Shown: positions 52,729-62,189 of the stretch, piece after piece
How positions within the stretch are numbered: position 1 is the stretch's first letter
How the letters are laid out: the number at the start of each line of letters is the position of its first letter
DNA from: Rossellomorea sp036867415
Lineage (GTDB): Bacteria; Bacillota; Bacilli; Bacillales; Bacillaceae_B
NCBI RefSeq assembly: GCF_036867415.1
Contig: NZ_JBAJHU010000004.1
Location: 62,001-126,000 of the forward strand
Reading direction: 5' to 3'
DNA length: 64,000 nt
Translations under genes and position numbers: made by a program
The notes under the pieces: model-generated
Told to the model about the DNA's origin: nothing
What the model saw: the letters and a program-made list of their open reading frames with translations, nothing else
Databases searched by the model: none

Positions 52729-53313
52729 TTACTTATAAAAAGATTTAATGGCGGACCATGCTTTGTCTTTACCAAGGCCAGTTTCAGAAGAGAACAATAC
52801 TAATTCATCCTCTTGATCCATTGCAAGGGTTTCTTTTGTTACCTTCAGATGCTTCTGCCATTTGCCTTTCGGTATTTTATCGGCTTTTGTGGCAATCACA
52901 ATGCATGGGATGTCATAATGCTTAAGAAATTCATACATGACTGCATCATCGTTTGTCGGCGGGTGGCGGAGGTCGACGATCAGAATGACGGCTTTCAGCT
53001 GTTCACGGGAGGTAATATACGTTTCGATCATTTTCCCCCATGCCTCGCGTTCTTTCTTGGATACCTTTGCGTACCCGTATCCTGGTACATCCACATAATA
53101 AAGTGTTTCTTCTATTTTATAAAAGTTAAGCGTCTGTGTTTTACCCGGTTTGGATGAAATCCTGGCCATGCTGTTGCGGCCGATCATTTTATTGATGAAC
53201 GATGATTTCCCCACGTTCGAACGGCCGGCGAGTGCAAATTCAGGCAGGTCTCCTTCTGGATACTGTTCCGGCCTGACGGCACTGATCACTAATTCAACTT
53301 GATTTACTTTCAC
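52729..53313 (-). CDS. ysxC: ribosome biogenesis GTPase YsxC/EngB
   Basis: An essential GTPase for 50S assembly. It has 194 residues (195 in B. subtilis), with G1 GRSNVGKSS (about 30-38), G3 DVPGYG and G4 TKADK. The start is GTG behind TAGGTG. It overlaps the lonA stop by 4 bp; lonA-ysxC is the B. subtilis order. Confidence 0.96.
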   Translation of the reverse strand: MKVNQVELVISAVRPEQYPEGDLPEFALAGRSNVGKSSFINKMIGRNSMARISSKPGKTQTLNFYKIEETLYYVDVPGYGYAKVSKKEREAWGKMIETYITSREQLKAVILIVDLRHPPTNDDAVMYEFLKHYDIPCIVIATKADKIPKGKWQKHLKVTKETLAMDQEDELVLFSSETGLGKDKAWSAIKSFYK

Positions 53314-55634
53314 TTCTCTTCACCTACTAATGCTTTCTCTAAAACCTCATCGATGTGGGATACAAGAATGAAAGTAAGATCTTCCCGTACACTTTCAGGA
53401 ATATCATCAATGTCCTTTTCATTATCCTTCGGAAGGATAATCGTTTTGATTCCAGCACGATGAGCGCTTAATGATTTTTCTTTCAATCCTCCGATCGGAA
53501 GGACTCTTCCGCGGAGTGTAATTTCCCCTGTCATTCCCACTTCCCTGTTTACAAACTTGCCGGTAAGGGCTGAAACGAGGGCAGTGGTGATCGTGATCCC
53601 TGCTGAAGGGCCGTCTTTCGGCACCGCTCCTTCAGGTACGTGGATGTGAATATCCCACTTTTCATGGAATTGCTCATCGATCCCCAGGTCTTTCGCTTTG
53701 GAACGAACATAACTGAATGCTGTCTGGGCAGACTCTTTCATGACATCTCCAAGCTTACCGGTCAGCACAAGCTTTCCTTTACCGGGAGCCAGGGAAACTT
53801 CGATTTGAAGTGTATCCCCACCGACGGATGTATATGCAAGACCGGTCGAAACCCCGATTTGATTTTCGACTTCCGCTTGACCATATCTGAATTTCTTCTT
53901 CCCTAAGAAGTCTTCGATATTGCTGCTGGTGATCACGACGCGTTTCTTCTCACCTGATACAATGATCTTCGCCGTTTTTCTGCATAAGGAAGCGAGTTGA
54001 CGCTCCAGACTTCTGACACCTGCTTCACGCGTATAGTAACGGACGATATCGACGATTGCCTCATCCCTTACCTGCAGCTGATTTTTTGTCAGTCCGTGAT
54101 CTTTGATTTGCTTCGTCAACAAGTGATGCTTTGCGATATTCATTTTTTCAAGCTCGGTATATCCTGCTATCGTGATGATTTCCATACGGTCCCTTAATGG
54201 ACCCGGGATCGTGGACAAATCATTTGCCGTTGCAAGGAACATGACCTTGGATAGATCATATGTCTCTTCGATATAATGGTCACTGAAGTTGGAGTTCTGC
54301 TCCGGATCGAGGACCTCGAGCATCGCCGATGACGGGTCTCCCCTGAAATCACTGGACATCTTATCAATTTCATCCAATAGGAAGACAGGATTGACTGTTC
54401 CTGCCTTCTTCATCCCCTGAATGATCCTTCCGGGCATTGCTCCGACGTAAGTACGTCTGTGGCCTCTGATTTCAGACTCGTCCCTGACTCCCCCAAGTGA
54501 GACCCGCACGAAGTTTCTGCCGAGTGACTCTGCTACTGAGCGAGCGAGACTCGTTTTACCGACTCCCGGAGGTCCGGCTAGGCAAAGGATCGGCCCTTTC
54601 AGCGATTTCGTCAATTGCTGCACGGCCAAATATTCAAGTACTCTTTCTTTTACTTTTTCCAGACCATAATGATCGCGGTTCAGGATGGCTTCTGACCGCT
54701 TGATGTCAAGCTGGTCTTTCGTCTCTGTTGACCATGGAAGTGAAACCAGCCATTCGATGTAGTTTCTGATAACAGAGCTTTCAGCGGAGCTTGACGGTAC
54801 TTTTTCATAGCGGGCCAGTTCTTTAAGGGCGGCCTTTTCCACGTCCTCCGGCATATCGGCTTTTTCGATCTTCGACGTTAAGTCATCGATTTCACCGGCT
54901 TTCCCTTCTTTATCACCAAGTTCTTTTTGGATCGCTTTCATTTGTTCCCGAAGATAGTATTCTTTTTGAGTCCTTTCCATCGAACGCTTTACCCGTTGCC
55001 CTATCTTCTTTTCCAGGCTCAATACTTCTTTTTCATTGTTAATGGTTTCGATCACCATCTGCAGCCGCTTCTTGATATCAAGCGTTTCCAGAACTGATTG
55101 CTTTTCCTTCATCTTTAAAGGAAGATGGGATGCGACGATATCGGCAAGCCGCCCGGGTTCATCTATATCGGAGACGGTTGAATATGTTTCCGCTGATACT
55201 TTCTTGGATAACTTTATGTATTGCTCAAAATAATTCAAGAGTGTTCTCATCAATGCATCTGTTTCTGATTCCTTCTCAGGGGAGTCATGCAGCTCTTTTA
55301 CTTCTACCTCATAGTATTCCTCTTCTGCAGTGAAAGCAGTGATCGATGCACGGTTCAATCCTTCCACCAGAACTCTGATCGTCCCGTTAGGCAATTTAAG
55401 CATCTGTTTTACCTTGGTCAGAGTACCCATTTCATAAAAATCTTCTTGTTCAGGCTCATCTATATTCATATCTTTTTGTGTAGTCAGGAAAATAAGGTGG
55501 TTATCCATCATGGCTTTTTCCAAAGCCTGTACGGAGCGCTCACGGCCAACATCTAAATGCAAGACCATTGTCGGATAAACGAGTAAGCCTCTTAATGGAA
55601 GGAGGGGAACCGTTATTTTATTTTGTTTTGACAA
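53310..55634 (-). CDS. lonA: ATP-dependent protease LonA
   Basis: Degrades misfolded and regulatory proteins. I take TTG 55634, eight bases after GGAGG, giving 774 residues as in B. subtilis; the upstream TTG at 55649 overlaps the ribosome site. It has an N-terminal LAN domain (TVPLLPLRGLLVYPTMVLHL), coiled coil, AAA+ module (GPPGVGKTS, VFLLDEIDKM) and the Ser-Lys protease domain (catalytic Ser in PKDGPSAGITI, Lys in HRAGIKTIILP). Confidence 0.97.
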   Translation of the reverse strand: MSKQNKITVPLLPLRGLLVYPTMVLHLDVGRERSVQALEKAMMDNHLIFLTTQKDMNIDEPEQEDFYEMGTLTKVKQMLKLPNGTIRVLVEGLNRASITAFTAEEEYYEVEVKELHDSPEKESETDALMRTLLNYFEQYIKLSKKVSAETYSTVSDIDEPGRLADIVASHLPLKMKEKQSVLETLDIKKRLQMVIETINNEKEVLSLEKKIGQRVKRSMERTQKEYYLREQMKAIQKELGDKEGKAGEIDDLTSKIEKADMPEDVEKAALKELARYEKVPSSSAESSVIRNYIEWLVSLPWSTETKDQLDIKRSEAILNRDHYGLEKVKERVLEYLAVQQLTKSLKGPILCLAGPPGVGKTSLARSVAESLGRNFVRVSLGGVRDESEIRGHRRTYVGAMPGRIIQGMKKAGTVNPVFLLDEIDKMSSDFRGDPSSAMLEVLDPEQNSNFSDHYIEETYDLSKVMFLATANDLSTIPGPLRDRMEIITIAGYTELEKMNIAKHHLLTKQIKDHGLTKNQLQVRDEAIVDIVRYYTREAGVRSLERQLASLCRKTAKIIVSGEKKRVVITSSNIEDFLGKKKFRYGQAEVENQIGVSTGLAYTSVGGDTLQIEVSLAPGKGKLVLTGKLGDVMKESAQTAFSYVRSKAKDLGIDEQFHEKWDIHIHVPEGAVPKDGPSAGITITTALVSALTGKFVNREVGMTGEITLRGRVLPIGGLKEKSLSAHRAGIKTIILPKDNEKDIDDIPESVREDLTFILVSHIDEVLEKALVGEEK

Positions 55635-55742
55635 ATCTAACACCTCCAAAATTAGGCTCTTAGCCTTTGTACAATTCTAACTTATTTACTAGGTAGTGTC
55701 TATTAAATAGGTACAGGACGGGTCATATGAATGCTCTCAATA

Positions 55743-55772
55743 ACAAACCGATTCGGATAGACCCGAATCGGC
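55743..55772 (-). terminator. terminator after lonB
   Basis: A 9-bp perfect stem (CCGATTCGG with CCGAATCGG), loop of 6, then TTTGTT on the minus strand. It parts lonB from lonA. Confidence 0.75.
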
Positions 55773-55778
55773 CATAGT

Positions 55779-57443
55779 CTATACGCTTTTCTTATTTGAT
55801 TCATTTAACAGGGCAGATTCACTTGTGCTTAATTGGTCTTTTATCAAAGCAAGATCCAGGACTTCTTTCAGATGTTTGACCGGAATCACTTCAATCCCTT
55901 CGATTCCATTCATCATCGATTGCTGATTTTCAAACGGGATGATTGCGATCTCCGCTCCAGCCAGTCTGGCTCCTTTTACTTTCGGATAAACTCCGCCGAC
56001 AGGTTTAACAAATCCATGGATACTGATTTCACCGGTCAATGCCAGATTATGTTTGATCGGTATACGGTAAATGGCAGAGTAAATACCAAGTGCCATGGCG
56101 ATGCCGGCTGAAGGGCCATCTACCGGGATACCACCGGGAAAATTCACGTGTATGTCATACTGGTCGGCAGGAACTCCCATTGAACGGAGTACCGTGATGA
56201 CGTTTTCAATCGATCCCTTGGCCATGCTTTTCCTGCGGATAGATTTACTGCGGTCACCGATGCTTTCTTCTTCCACGATTCCGGTCACATTGATCTGCCC
56301 TTTGTCAGGTGCAGGAATCACAGTCACTTCGATTTCAAGCAGCGTTCCCGTATTCGGGCCAGTCACCGCCAGGCCGTTGACCACACCGATGGAAGCTTCT
56401 TCGTTTATTTTCTTCTGATATCTCGGTGTTAATTGACTGGATTGAATGATCCATTCCAGTTCATGATCAAAGATTTCAATTCTATTCTCATTGATCGCAA
56501 CACCAGCGGCGATCTGGACCATATTCACTGCCTCACGTCCGTTACGGGAGTAGGAAGCAAGTGTATCAAGACCTTCATCACTGATTTTCATATTGATCTT
56601 ATTAGCAGCACGCGCAGCCACTTTCTTTACTTCATCCTGCTCAAGCTCACGGAAGAATACCTCCATACAACGTGAGCGGATGGCAGGGGGAATTTCATTT
56701 GGCGTGCGGGTAGTGGCTCCGATCAATCTGAAATCAGCTGGAAGTCCGTTTTTGAATATATCATGTATGTGTGTGGGGATTTGATGGTTTTCTTCGTTAT
56801 AATAAGCACTTTCCAGGAAAACTTTCCGATCCTCCAGCACTTTTAATAGTTTATTCATCTGAATAGGATGCAATTCGCCTATCTCATCAATGAACAACAC
56901 GCCTCCATGGGCATTTGTGACCGCTCCCTGCTTCGGCTGCGGGATTCCTGCCTGTCCCATCGCTCCGGCTCCCTGATAGATTGGGTCATGAACAGAACCG
57001 ATTAAGGGATCGGCAATCCCTCTTTCATCAAAACGGGCGGTGGTAGCATCCAGTTCCACAAAAACGGCACTGGATTTAAAGGGGGATTTGAAATTCTTCT
57101 TCGCTTCTTCCAATACAAGCCTTGCAGCTGCCGTTTTTCCTACCCCGGGAGGCCCGTAAATGATGACATGTTGAGGATTTGGGCTGCATAACGCTGCCTT
57201 TAAAGCTTTGATTCCATCTTCCTGACCGATAATATCATCGAAACTTGACGGTCTTACTTTTTCCGCAAGCGGCTCAGTCAGGGCAATTGATCTCATTTTT
57301 CTGAGTTCTTCCATTTCCTTTTTTGATTCACGGTCGATTGTCACTTTTTGATTCCGTTGATTTTTCAGCAGGTTCCAGAAATACAAGCCGATGATGATCC
57401 CGAAGAATAATTGTATGAACAAAGCGATGCTAGTAAAGCTCAT
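55779..57443 (-). CDS. lonB: LonB, forespore Lon-type protease
   Basis: A membrane-anchored Lon family protease. The start is ATG 57443 behind GGAGGGAG, giving 554 residues (552 in B. subtilis). There is one N-terminal helix (SIALFIQLFFGIIIGLYFWN), an AAA+ domain (YGPPGVGKTA, GGVLFIDEIGELH) and a protease domain with Ser in VDGPSAGIAMA and Lys in PKVKGARLAG. B. subtilis LonB is a sigma-F forespore protein, and a sigma-F-type promoter lies 36 bp upstream here. Confidence 0.96.
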   Translation of the reverse strand: MSFTSIALFIQLFFGIIIGLYFWNLLKNQRNQKVTIDRESKKEMEELRKMRSIALTEPLAEKVRPSSFDDIIGQEDGIKALKAALCSPNPQHVIIYGPPGVGKTAAARLVLEEAKKNFKSPFKSSAVFVELDATTARFDERGIADPLIGSVHDPIYQGAGAMGQAGIPQPKQGAVTNAHGGVLFIDEIGELHPIQMNKLLKVLEDRKVFLESAYYNEENHQIPTHIHDIFKNGLPADFRLIGATTRTPNEIPPAIRSRCMEVFFRELEQDEVKKVAARAANKINMKISDEGLDTLASYSRNGREAVNMVQIAAGVAINENRIEIFDHELEWIIQSSQLTPRYQKKINEEASIGVVNGLAVTGPNTGTLLEIEVTVIPAPDKGQINVTGIVEEESIGDRSKSIRRKSMAKGSIENVITVLRSMGVPADQYDIHVNFPGGIPVDGPSAGIAMALGIYSAIYRIPIKHNLALTGEISIHGFVKPVGGVYPKVKGARLAGAEIAIIPFENQQSMMNGIEGIEVIPVKHLKEVLDLALIKDQLSTSESALLNESNKKSV

Positions 57444-57479
57444 TCGTCTCCCTCCAAGTAGATACAAGTTGTTACGGGT

Positions 57480-57509
57480 TAGTATCTCCTTGAGGAAGTG
57501 GGAATAAAC
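57480..57509 (-). promoter_or_regulatory. sigma-F type promoter of lonB
   Basis: On the minus strand GTTTA, 15 bp, then GGAGATACTA. Every defined base of the sigma-F pattern GYWTA-N15-GGNRANANTW is met. It lies 36 bp before the lonB ATG. Confidence 0.75.
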
Positions 57510-57612
57510 AAAAAAATATTCAGTGCATGCTCAAATGGAGACCGCCCTGTTTGAGACCATTGATTACCGGGGATAGAGAAGTTTTTCAGGCATAACCACA
57601 ACGCTGAACATA

Positions 57613-57651
57613 ATAAAAAGCCCGGAATCATATTTTCATTCCGGGCTTTTA
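57613..57651 (-). terminator. terminator after clpX
   Basis: A 13-bp stem (AAAAGCCCGGAAT with ATTCCGGGCTTTT), loop of 9, T-run. It ends clpX just past its stop codon. Confidence 0.9.
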
Positions 57652-57657
57652 TAGCTA

Positions 57658-58929
57658 TTAAGCAGATGTTTTTTCTTCGTTTGGATCGATTACTGTACCA
57701 TCTTCAAGGATGAGCTGTGGTGCTGCATCTTCGATGATCGTTTCTTTCGTGATGATACATTTCTTGATATCATCACGGGAAGGAAGATCGAACATCACAT
57801 CGAGCATCATTGTTTCAATGATTGAACGAAGACCACGTGCTCCGGTTTTACGCTCGATTGCTTTTTTCGAAATTTCAAGCAGTGCATCGTCTGTGAATTC
57901 CAACTCCACATCATCCAGCTCGAGCATTTTTTGATATTGCTTTACTAAAGCATTTTTAGGTTTTGTCAGAATTTCCACAAGTGCTTCTTCATCAAGTGGC
58001 TCAAGACTTGAAATTACTGGAAGACGCCCAATGAATTCAGGGATCAGACCGAATTTCAATAAATCTTCAGGCACTACTTTTGAGAGAAGTGACTTCTCTT
58101 CTTTTACTTCGGCATTTTTAGGATCGGAACCAAAACCGATGACCTTTTGGCCAAGACGGCGCTTGATGATTTGCTCGATTCCATCAAATGCACCACCACA
58201 GATGAATAGAACATTCGACGTATCGATCTGGATGAACTCCTGATGAGGATGCTTACGACCGCCTTGTGGAGGTACGCTTGCTACCGTTCCTTCAAGGATT
58301 TTCAGCAATGCCTGCTGCACACCTTCACCGGATACGTCCCTTGTGATGGATGGATTTTCTGATTTTCTTGCCACTTTATCAATTTCGTCGATGTAGATGA
58401 TGCCTTTTTCAGCTTTTTCCACATCATAGTCCGCTGCCTGGATCAGTTTCAACAGAATATTTTCAACATCTTCCCCAACATAACCTGCTTCTGTAAGTGA
58501 TGTAGCATCCGCAATCGCGAATGGTACATTCAGAATGCGTGCAAGTGTCTGAGCAAGTAAGGTTTTACCGCTTCCTGTAGGTCCGATCATCGCAATGTTA
58601 CTTTTTGACAGTTCTACATCATCCACTTTACTGCTTGAATTGATGCGTTTATAGTGATTATAAACAGCTACAGCAAGGGATTTTTTCGCCTGATCCTGTC
58701 CGATTACATATTCATCCAGGATTTCACGGATTTCCTTTGGTTTCGGAACATCCTTGAATTCCACTTCCTCTTCGGTACCCAGCTCTTCTTCTACGATTTC
58801 CGTGCAAAGTTCTATGCATTCATCACATATATAAACACCAGGTCCTGCTACTAATTTACGCACTTGATCTTGCGTCTTACCGCAAAAAGAACATTTCAGC
58901 TGTCCTTTTTCGTCATTGAATTTAAACAA
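57658..58929 (-). CDS. clpX: ATP-dependent Clp protease ATP-binding subunit ClpX
   Basis: An AAA+ unfoldase that feeds substrates to ClpP. It has 423 residues (420 in B. subtilis), an N-terminal C4 zinc domain (CSFCGKTQDQV and CDECIELC), Walker A GPTGSGKT, Walker B IIYIDEIDKV, the pore motif GYVGED and the IGF loop (KVIGFGSD) that docks ClpP. The start is TTG behind AAGGGG. It lies between tig and lonB. Confidence 0.97.
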   Translation of the reverse strand: MFKFNDEKGQLKCSFCGKTQDQVRKLVAGPGVYICDECIELCTEIVEEELGTEEEVEFKDVPKPKEIREILDEYVIGQDQAKKSLAVAVYNHYKRINSSSKVDDVELSKSNIAMIGPTGSGKTLLAQTLARILNVPFAIADATSLTEAGYVGEDVENILLKLIQAADYDVEKAEKGIIYIDEIDKVARKSENPSITRDVSGEGVQQALLKILEGTVASVPPQGGRKHPHQEFIQIDTSNVLFICGGAFDGIEQIIKRRLGQKVIGFGSDPKNAEVKEEKSLLSKVVPEDLLKFGLIPEFIGRLPVISSLEPLDEEALVEILTKPKNALVKQYQKMLELDDVELEFTDDALLEISKKAIERKTGARGLRSIIETMMLDVMFDLPSRDDIKKCIITKETIIEDAAPQLILEDGTVIDPNEEKTSA

Positions 58930-59028
58930 TGTGTTTCACCCCTTCATTATTACTGTTTGAAATCAATCATAGAATGATTATGAAAGACCGAGGACTTGCT
59001 ATCTTCTCACCACTAAGTTATGTATTGC

Positions 59029-59056
59029 ATTTTAGCATAGTATATGTTCGTGTAAA
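59029..59056 (-). promoter_or_regulatory. sigma-A promoter of clpX
   Basis: TTTACA (59051-59056) and TAAAAT (59029-59034) with a 16-bp spacer, 5/6 at both hexamers, giving a leader of about 90-100 bases before clpX. Confidence 0.65.
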
Positions 59057-59064
59057 AATTATAC

Positions 59065-59078
59065 GATTCTTAAGAATC
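59065..59078. promoter_or_regulatory. 14-bp palindrome just upstream of the clpX -35
   Basis: GATTCTTAAGAATC is a perfect palindrome that ends 9 bp upstream of the clpX -35 hexamer. It could be an operator; no known regulator is assigned. The rest of 59079-59246 shows nothing clear. Confidence 0.4.
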
Positions 59079-59246
59079 ATCTTATTATGTATCGGACATT
59101 TTAGCAAATATTTTACTTAAATGTTTTATGTATTCTTATGGAAGAAGACCGCAAGTACATTCCTCAAATTCATCCCTGCTTATTAAGGTTTATCCAAATT
59201 TGCAGGTTATTATTCTTCATATTCTGATGCCTGACTCTTTTATTGT

Positions 59247-59275
59247 ACAAAACAAGGCGCGAGGCGCGCCTTGTT
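59247..59275 (-). terminator. terminator after tig
   Basis: A 10-bp GC-rich stem (ACAAGGCGCG with CGCGCCTTGT), loop of 3, then TTTTGTAC on the minus strand. Confidence 0.8.
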
Positions 59276-59286
59276 CCTATTTATTA

Positions 59287-60570
59287 TTATGCTTCTTTGC
59301 TGTTATCAACAAGAAATTCTAACGCTTTACGAACTTTTAGGTCCGCTTTAAGTGTATCAAGTCCGCCAAGAGCCTGTTTGATGTTGTCAGCAGACATGTT
59401 ATACTGTTCTGCCATTTTGTTTACTTCTTCTTCTGCTTCTTCATCCGACACTTCAAGATTTTCAGCTGCAGCGATTGCTTCCAGTGTAAGGTTTGTACGT
59501 ACGCGCTTGCCGGCATCTTCTTTCATTTGACCTTTCAGATCTTCTTCTGATTGACCAGAGAATTGGAAGTAAAGCTCAAGGTTCATACCTTGCATTTGAA
59601 GACGCTGTTCGAATTCCTGCATCATGCGGTCAACTTCACTGTTTACCATTACTTCAGGAATTTCAACTTCTGCATTTTCTGAAGCTTTTTCTACAAGTGT
59701 TTCACGAACGGTTGTTTCAGCTTCGTTCTTTTTGGCTTCTTGAAGACGCTTCTCGATCTTTTCTTTAAGTTCTGCCAATGTTTCTACTTCTTCATCTGCA
59801 TCTTTCGCGAATTCATCGTCAAGTGCAGGCAGTTCTTTTGTTTTGATTTCGTGGACTTTCACTTTGAATGTTGCTGGTTTTCCAGCAAGTTCAGCTGCAT
59901 GGTACTCTTCCGGGAAGTTCACTTCAACTTCTTTCTCATCTCCAGTCGCGGCACCAACCAATTGCTCTTCGAATCCTGGAATGAATTGACCAGAACCAAG
60001 TTCAAGTGAATAGTTTTCAGCTTGACCGCCTTCGAACGCTTCACCATCAACGAATCCTTCGAAATCCATTGTTACTGTATCGCCTTCTTCAGCTTTTCCT
60101 TCTTCTTTTACAACAAGCTCAGCTTGCTTTTCTTGAAGAGAAGTAAGTTCAGCTTCAACATCTTCGGCTGTTACTTCCGTTTCCATTTTTTCTACTTCAA
60201 GACCTTTGTAGTCTCCAAGCTTCACTTCAGGCTTCACTTGTACTTTAGCAGTGAAGATAAGGTCTTTCCCTTTTTCCATTTGCTCAACATCGATTTCCGG
60301 ACGGTCGATTGGATCGATTCCCGTTTCTTCGATTGCTTTCGCATACGCTTCAGGCAGGATGAAGTCTAAAGCATCCTGATAGAGTGATTCTACACCGAAA
60401 CGTTTTTCGAACATACCGCGGGGCATTTTCCCTTTACGGAATCCTGGTACATTCACCTGCTTTACAACTTTTTTGAAAGCTGCGTCTAAACCTTCGTTTA
60501 CTTTTGCAGATTCCACTTCAATTGTAAGTACTCCTTGATTTCCTTCTTGCTTTTCCCATTTTGCAGACAT
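59287..60570 (-). CDS. tig: trigger factor Tig
   Basis: A ribosome-bound chaperone with peptidyl-prolyl isomerase activity. It has 427 residues (424 in B. subtilis): an N-terminal ribosome-binding domain with the signature VPGFRKGKMPR (about 41-51), a PPIase domain (GDTVTMDFEGFVDGEAFEGG, about 160-180) and a long helical C-terminal domain. The start ATG follows GGAGGG. Acidic composition is usual for the family. Confidence 0.97.
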   Translation of the reverse strand: MSAKWEKQEGNQGVLTIEVESAKVNEGLDAAFKKVVKQVNVPGFRKGKMPRGMFEKRFGVESLYQDALDFILPEAYAKAIEETGIDPIDRPEIDVEQMEKGKDLIFTAKVQVKPEVKLGDYKGLEVEKMETEVTAEDVEAELTSLQEKQAELVVKEEGKAEEGDTVTMDFEGFVDGEAFEGGQAENYSLELGSGQFIPGFEEQLVGAATGDEKEVEVNFPEEYHAAELAGKPATFKVKVHEIKTKELPALDDEFAKDADEEVETLAELKEKIEKRLQEAKKNEAETTVRETLVEKASENAEVEIPEVMVNSEVDRMMQEFEQRLQMQGMNLELYFQFSGQSEEDLKGQMKEDAGKRVRTNLTLEAIAAAENLEVSDEEAEEEVNKMAEQYNMSADNIKQALGGLDTLKADLKVRKALEFLVDNSKEA

Positions 60571-60732
60571 TCTGTTCCCTCCAACAATCTATATTTGATT
60601 CTGATTTTTTTACGCATAGTAGTAGATAGTCCCGAGTATGAATCTAGCACTATCATCGTAAATATATAAAAATCTATTCTATTGCAACCATTACATTATA
60701 ACATACAGCCATATTCTTTCAACAGAGAGCAT

Positions 60733-61746
60733 TTAAATTATCGGTGAAGAAATTCTCTCCAATTCATGCAGCTGCTCCATCAGGTTTCCGCACTCCCCGC
60801 ATGCTTCCAGTTTCTCATTGAGTTCTTCCCCCAGTATGGTATCGGCAAACATCTCAGCCGTGTAGCTTGCATACACAACAGCCGTATTCACCGGGTCAGC
60901 CTGCAGATCAAAAGGATACATAAGGAATGTATGTCTCTTCACTAATTCAAGTGCATGCTGAAATAGTGAAGGGTTGCGCTGAGACAGCAGTTCTTCGAGT
61001 TCATCAGCTGCTGAGATGTACTTGTCTGTTTCAAATACTTCCTGAAGCTCGGAAGGCGTCACCGTTGCTTCTTTATTCAGCTTGTTAATCAGAATTTCCT
61101 TATCATAACCATGTTCCCGTAAAACGTTCAAGATCATTGACTGCAGAAAAGGATGCGACTCCCCGTTATTCAAATACGCTCTCAGTTCTGCCAGGTACGG
61201 CCTGATATTTTGATGAACCAGCCGGGCTGTGATCATGGTCTGTTCTTCAAGACTCTTATCTTTAAGGATGGAAGTCTCCTGCACTTCATCGGGGTCTTGC
61301 CGTGTTTGAGTATCCGGCTCCTTCCCTTCCAATATCCTCTCACTGAAATGAAGCAGCTTCTTGAAATGTTCTTCCTTATCAAGGGGCACTTCTTTTTCAT
61401 CGAATAGTGCATGAAGTGTGTCCACGACATCCTGATGCTGATGGAGCTGAATGAGGATCATCAGATACATGTCGACCACCTCGAAATACTCCCCGATTCC
61501 TTCAAGCAGCATTTCTCTGCAAATCACTTTCGCTTCATCATATTGCTTATTTTCATAAAGAGCCAGAATCAATGCCGTATTGATGTCCGGATTCTCCGGG
61601 TCCATTTCATACGCCTGGGTCAATAGGTGGGCCGATTCCTGTATTTCACCATTTTCGAGGGCTTGAACCCCTTTTTCGAGGAGTCTTTCCTTCAATCCGG
61701 GAAATTGCAGAATCTTTCCTTTTTCCTCATTGTTATTCTTTGTCAT
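60733..61746 (-). CDS. ysoA: YsoA, TPR-containing protein
   Basis: A 337-residue soluble protein (about 335 in B. subtilis) with tetratricopeptide-like helices at about 20-110 (ALENGEIQESAHLLTQAYEM, then NTALILALYENKQYDEAKVI). A conserved C-terminal part has a CGECGN pair. The biochemical role is unknown. It lies upstream of tig, as in B. subtilis. No RBS oddity; ATG follows GGCAGG. Confidence 0.88.
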   Translation of the reverse strand: MTKNNNEEKGKILQFPGLKERLLEKGVQALENGEIQESAHLLTQAYEMDPENPDINTALILALYENKQYDEAKVICREMLLEGIGEYFEVVDMYLMILIQLHQHQDVVDTLHALFDEKEVPLDKEEHFKKLLHFSERILEGKEPDTQTRQDPDEVQETSILKDKSLEEQTMITARLVHQNIRPYLAELRAYLNNGESHPFLQSMILNVLREHGYDKEILINKLNKEATVTPSELQEVFETDKYISAADELEELLSQRNPSLFQHALELVKRHTFLMYPFDLQADPVNTAVVYASYTAEMFADTILGEELNEKLEACGECGNLMEQLHELERISSPII

Positions 61747-61854
61747 AGTTTGTACCTGCCTATATGTATTAAAGATGGTAATAGTGTAGCATGTGAGGTT
61801 GGAGAAAACAAAGGTAAGCGAAAGCCGCCCGCTCCTGAAACGGACCTGAAAATG

Positions 61855-61880
61855 AAAAAAAGCCTGCCGTTTGGCAGACT
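61855..61880 (-). terminator. terminator after tRNA-Arg
   Basis: An 8-bp stem (AGTCTGCC with GGCAGGCT, one G-T pair), loop of 4, then seven T on the minus strand, 19 bp after the tRNA 3' end. Confidence 0.85.
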
Positions 61881-61898
61881 TGATCTATGTAAGGTTTA

Positions 61899-61975
61899 TG
61901 GCGTCCCAGAAGAGATTCGAACTCCCGACCTACAGTTTAGGAAACTGTTGCTCTATCCTGCTGAGCTACTGGGAC
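61899..61975 (-). tRNA. tRNA-Arg (anticodon CCT)
   Basis: On the minus strand a full cloverleaf: acceptor GTCCCAG with CTGGGAC, D stem GCTC/GAGC, anticodon stem ACAGT/ACTGT with loop TTCCTAA (CCT reads AGG), T arm GGGAG-TTCGAAT-CTCTT, discriminator G and an encoded CCA. T-stem pairs 49-65 and 50-64 are G-T wobbles. Confidence 0.95.
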
Positions 61976-62095
61976 ATTTCCTAAATAACAGGATAACTCA
62001 GACATGATAAGTTATCAAGCTATTTTTCTCATTCAAACGATCCAGGATTCATTACCATGCCAGAAAGAACCTGAAGGCAGTGTAACGTGTCTGGG

Positions 62096-62144
62096 ATAAA
62101 AAAGGGATACTCCCACAGTGTTCCAATCTGTGTCAGTATCCCTT
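62096..62144 (-). terminator. terminator to the left of the tRNA 3' fragment
   Basis: On the minus strand AAGGGATACT pairs with AGTATCCCTT, with an inner ACACAG/CTGTGG stem, then six T. It lies 46 bp downstream of the tRNA-like fragment at 62190, as a terminator for a second tRNA gene would. Confidence 0.75.
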
Positions 62145-62189
62145 ATCTGTCAAAAATCCTGTTATATCAAGATATGTATGTAATGGTAA

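Noticed and set aside
58930..59286. Small frames in the clpX-tig gap
   Set aside because: No ribosome sites and AT-rich composition; the region is better explained by the clpX promoter and tig terminator.
61627..62007. 126-residue plus-strand frame over tRNA-Arg
   Set aside because: Its distinctive peptide EEIRTPDLQFRKLLLYPAEL is antisense tRNA, not a protein.
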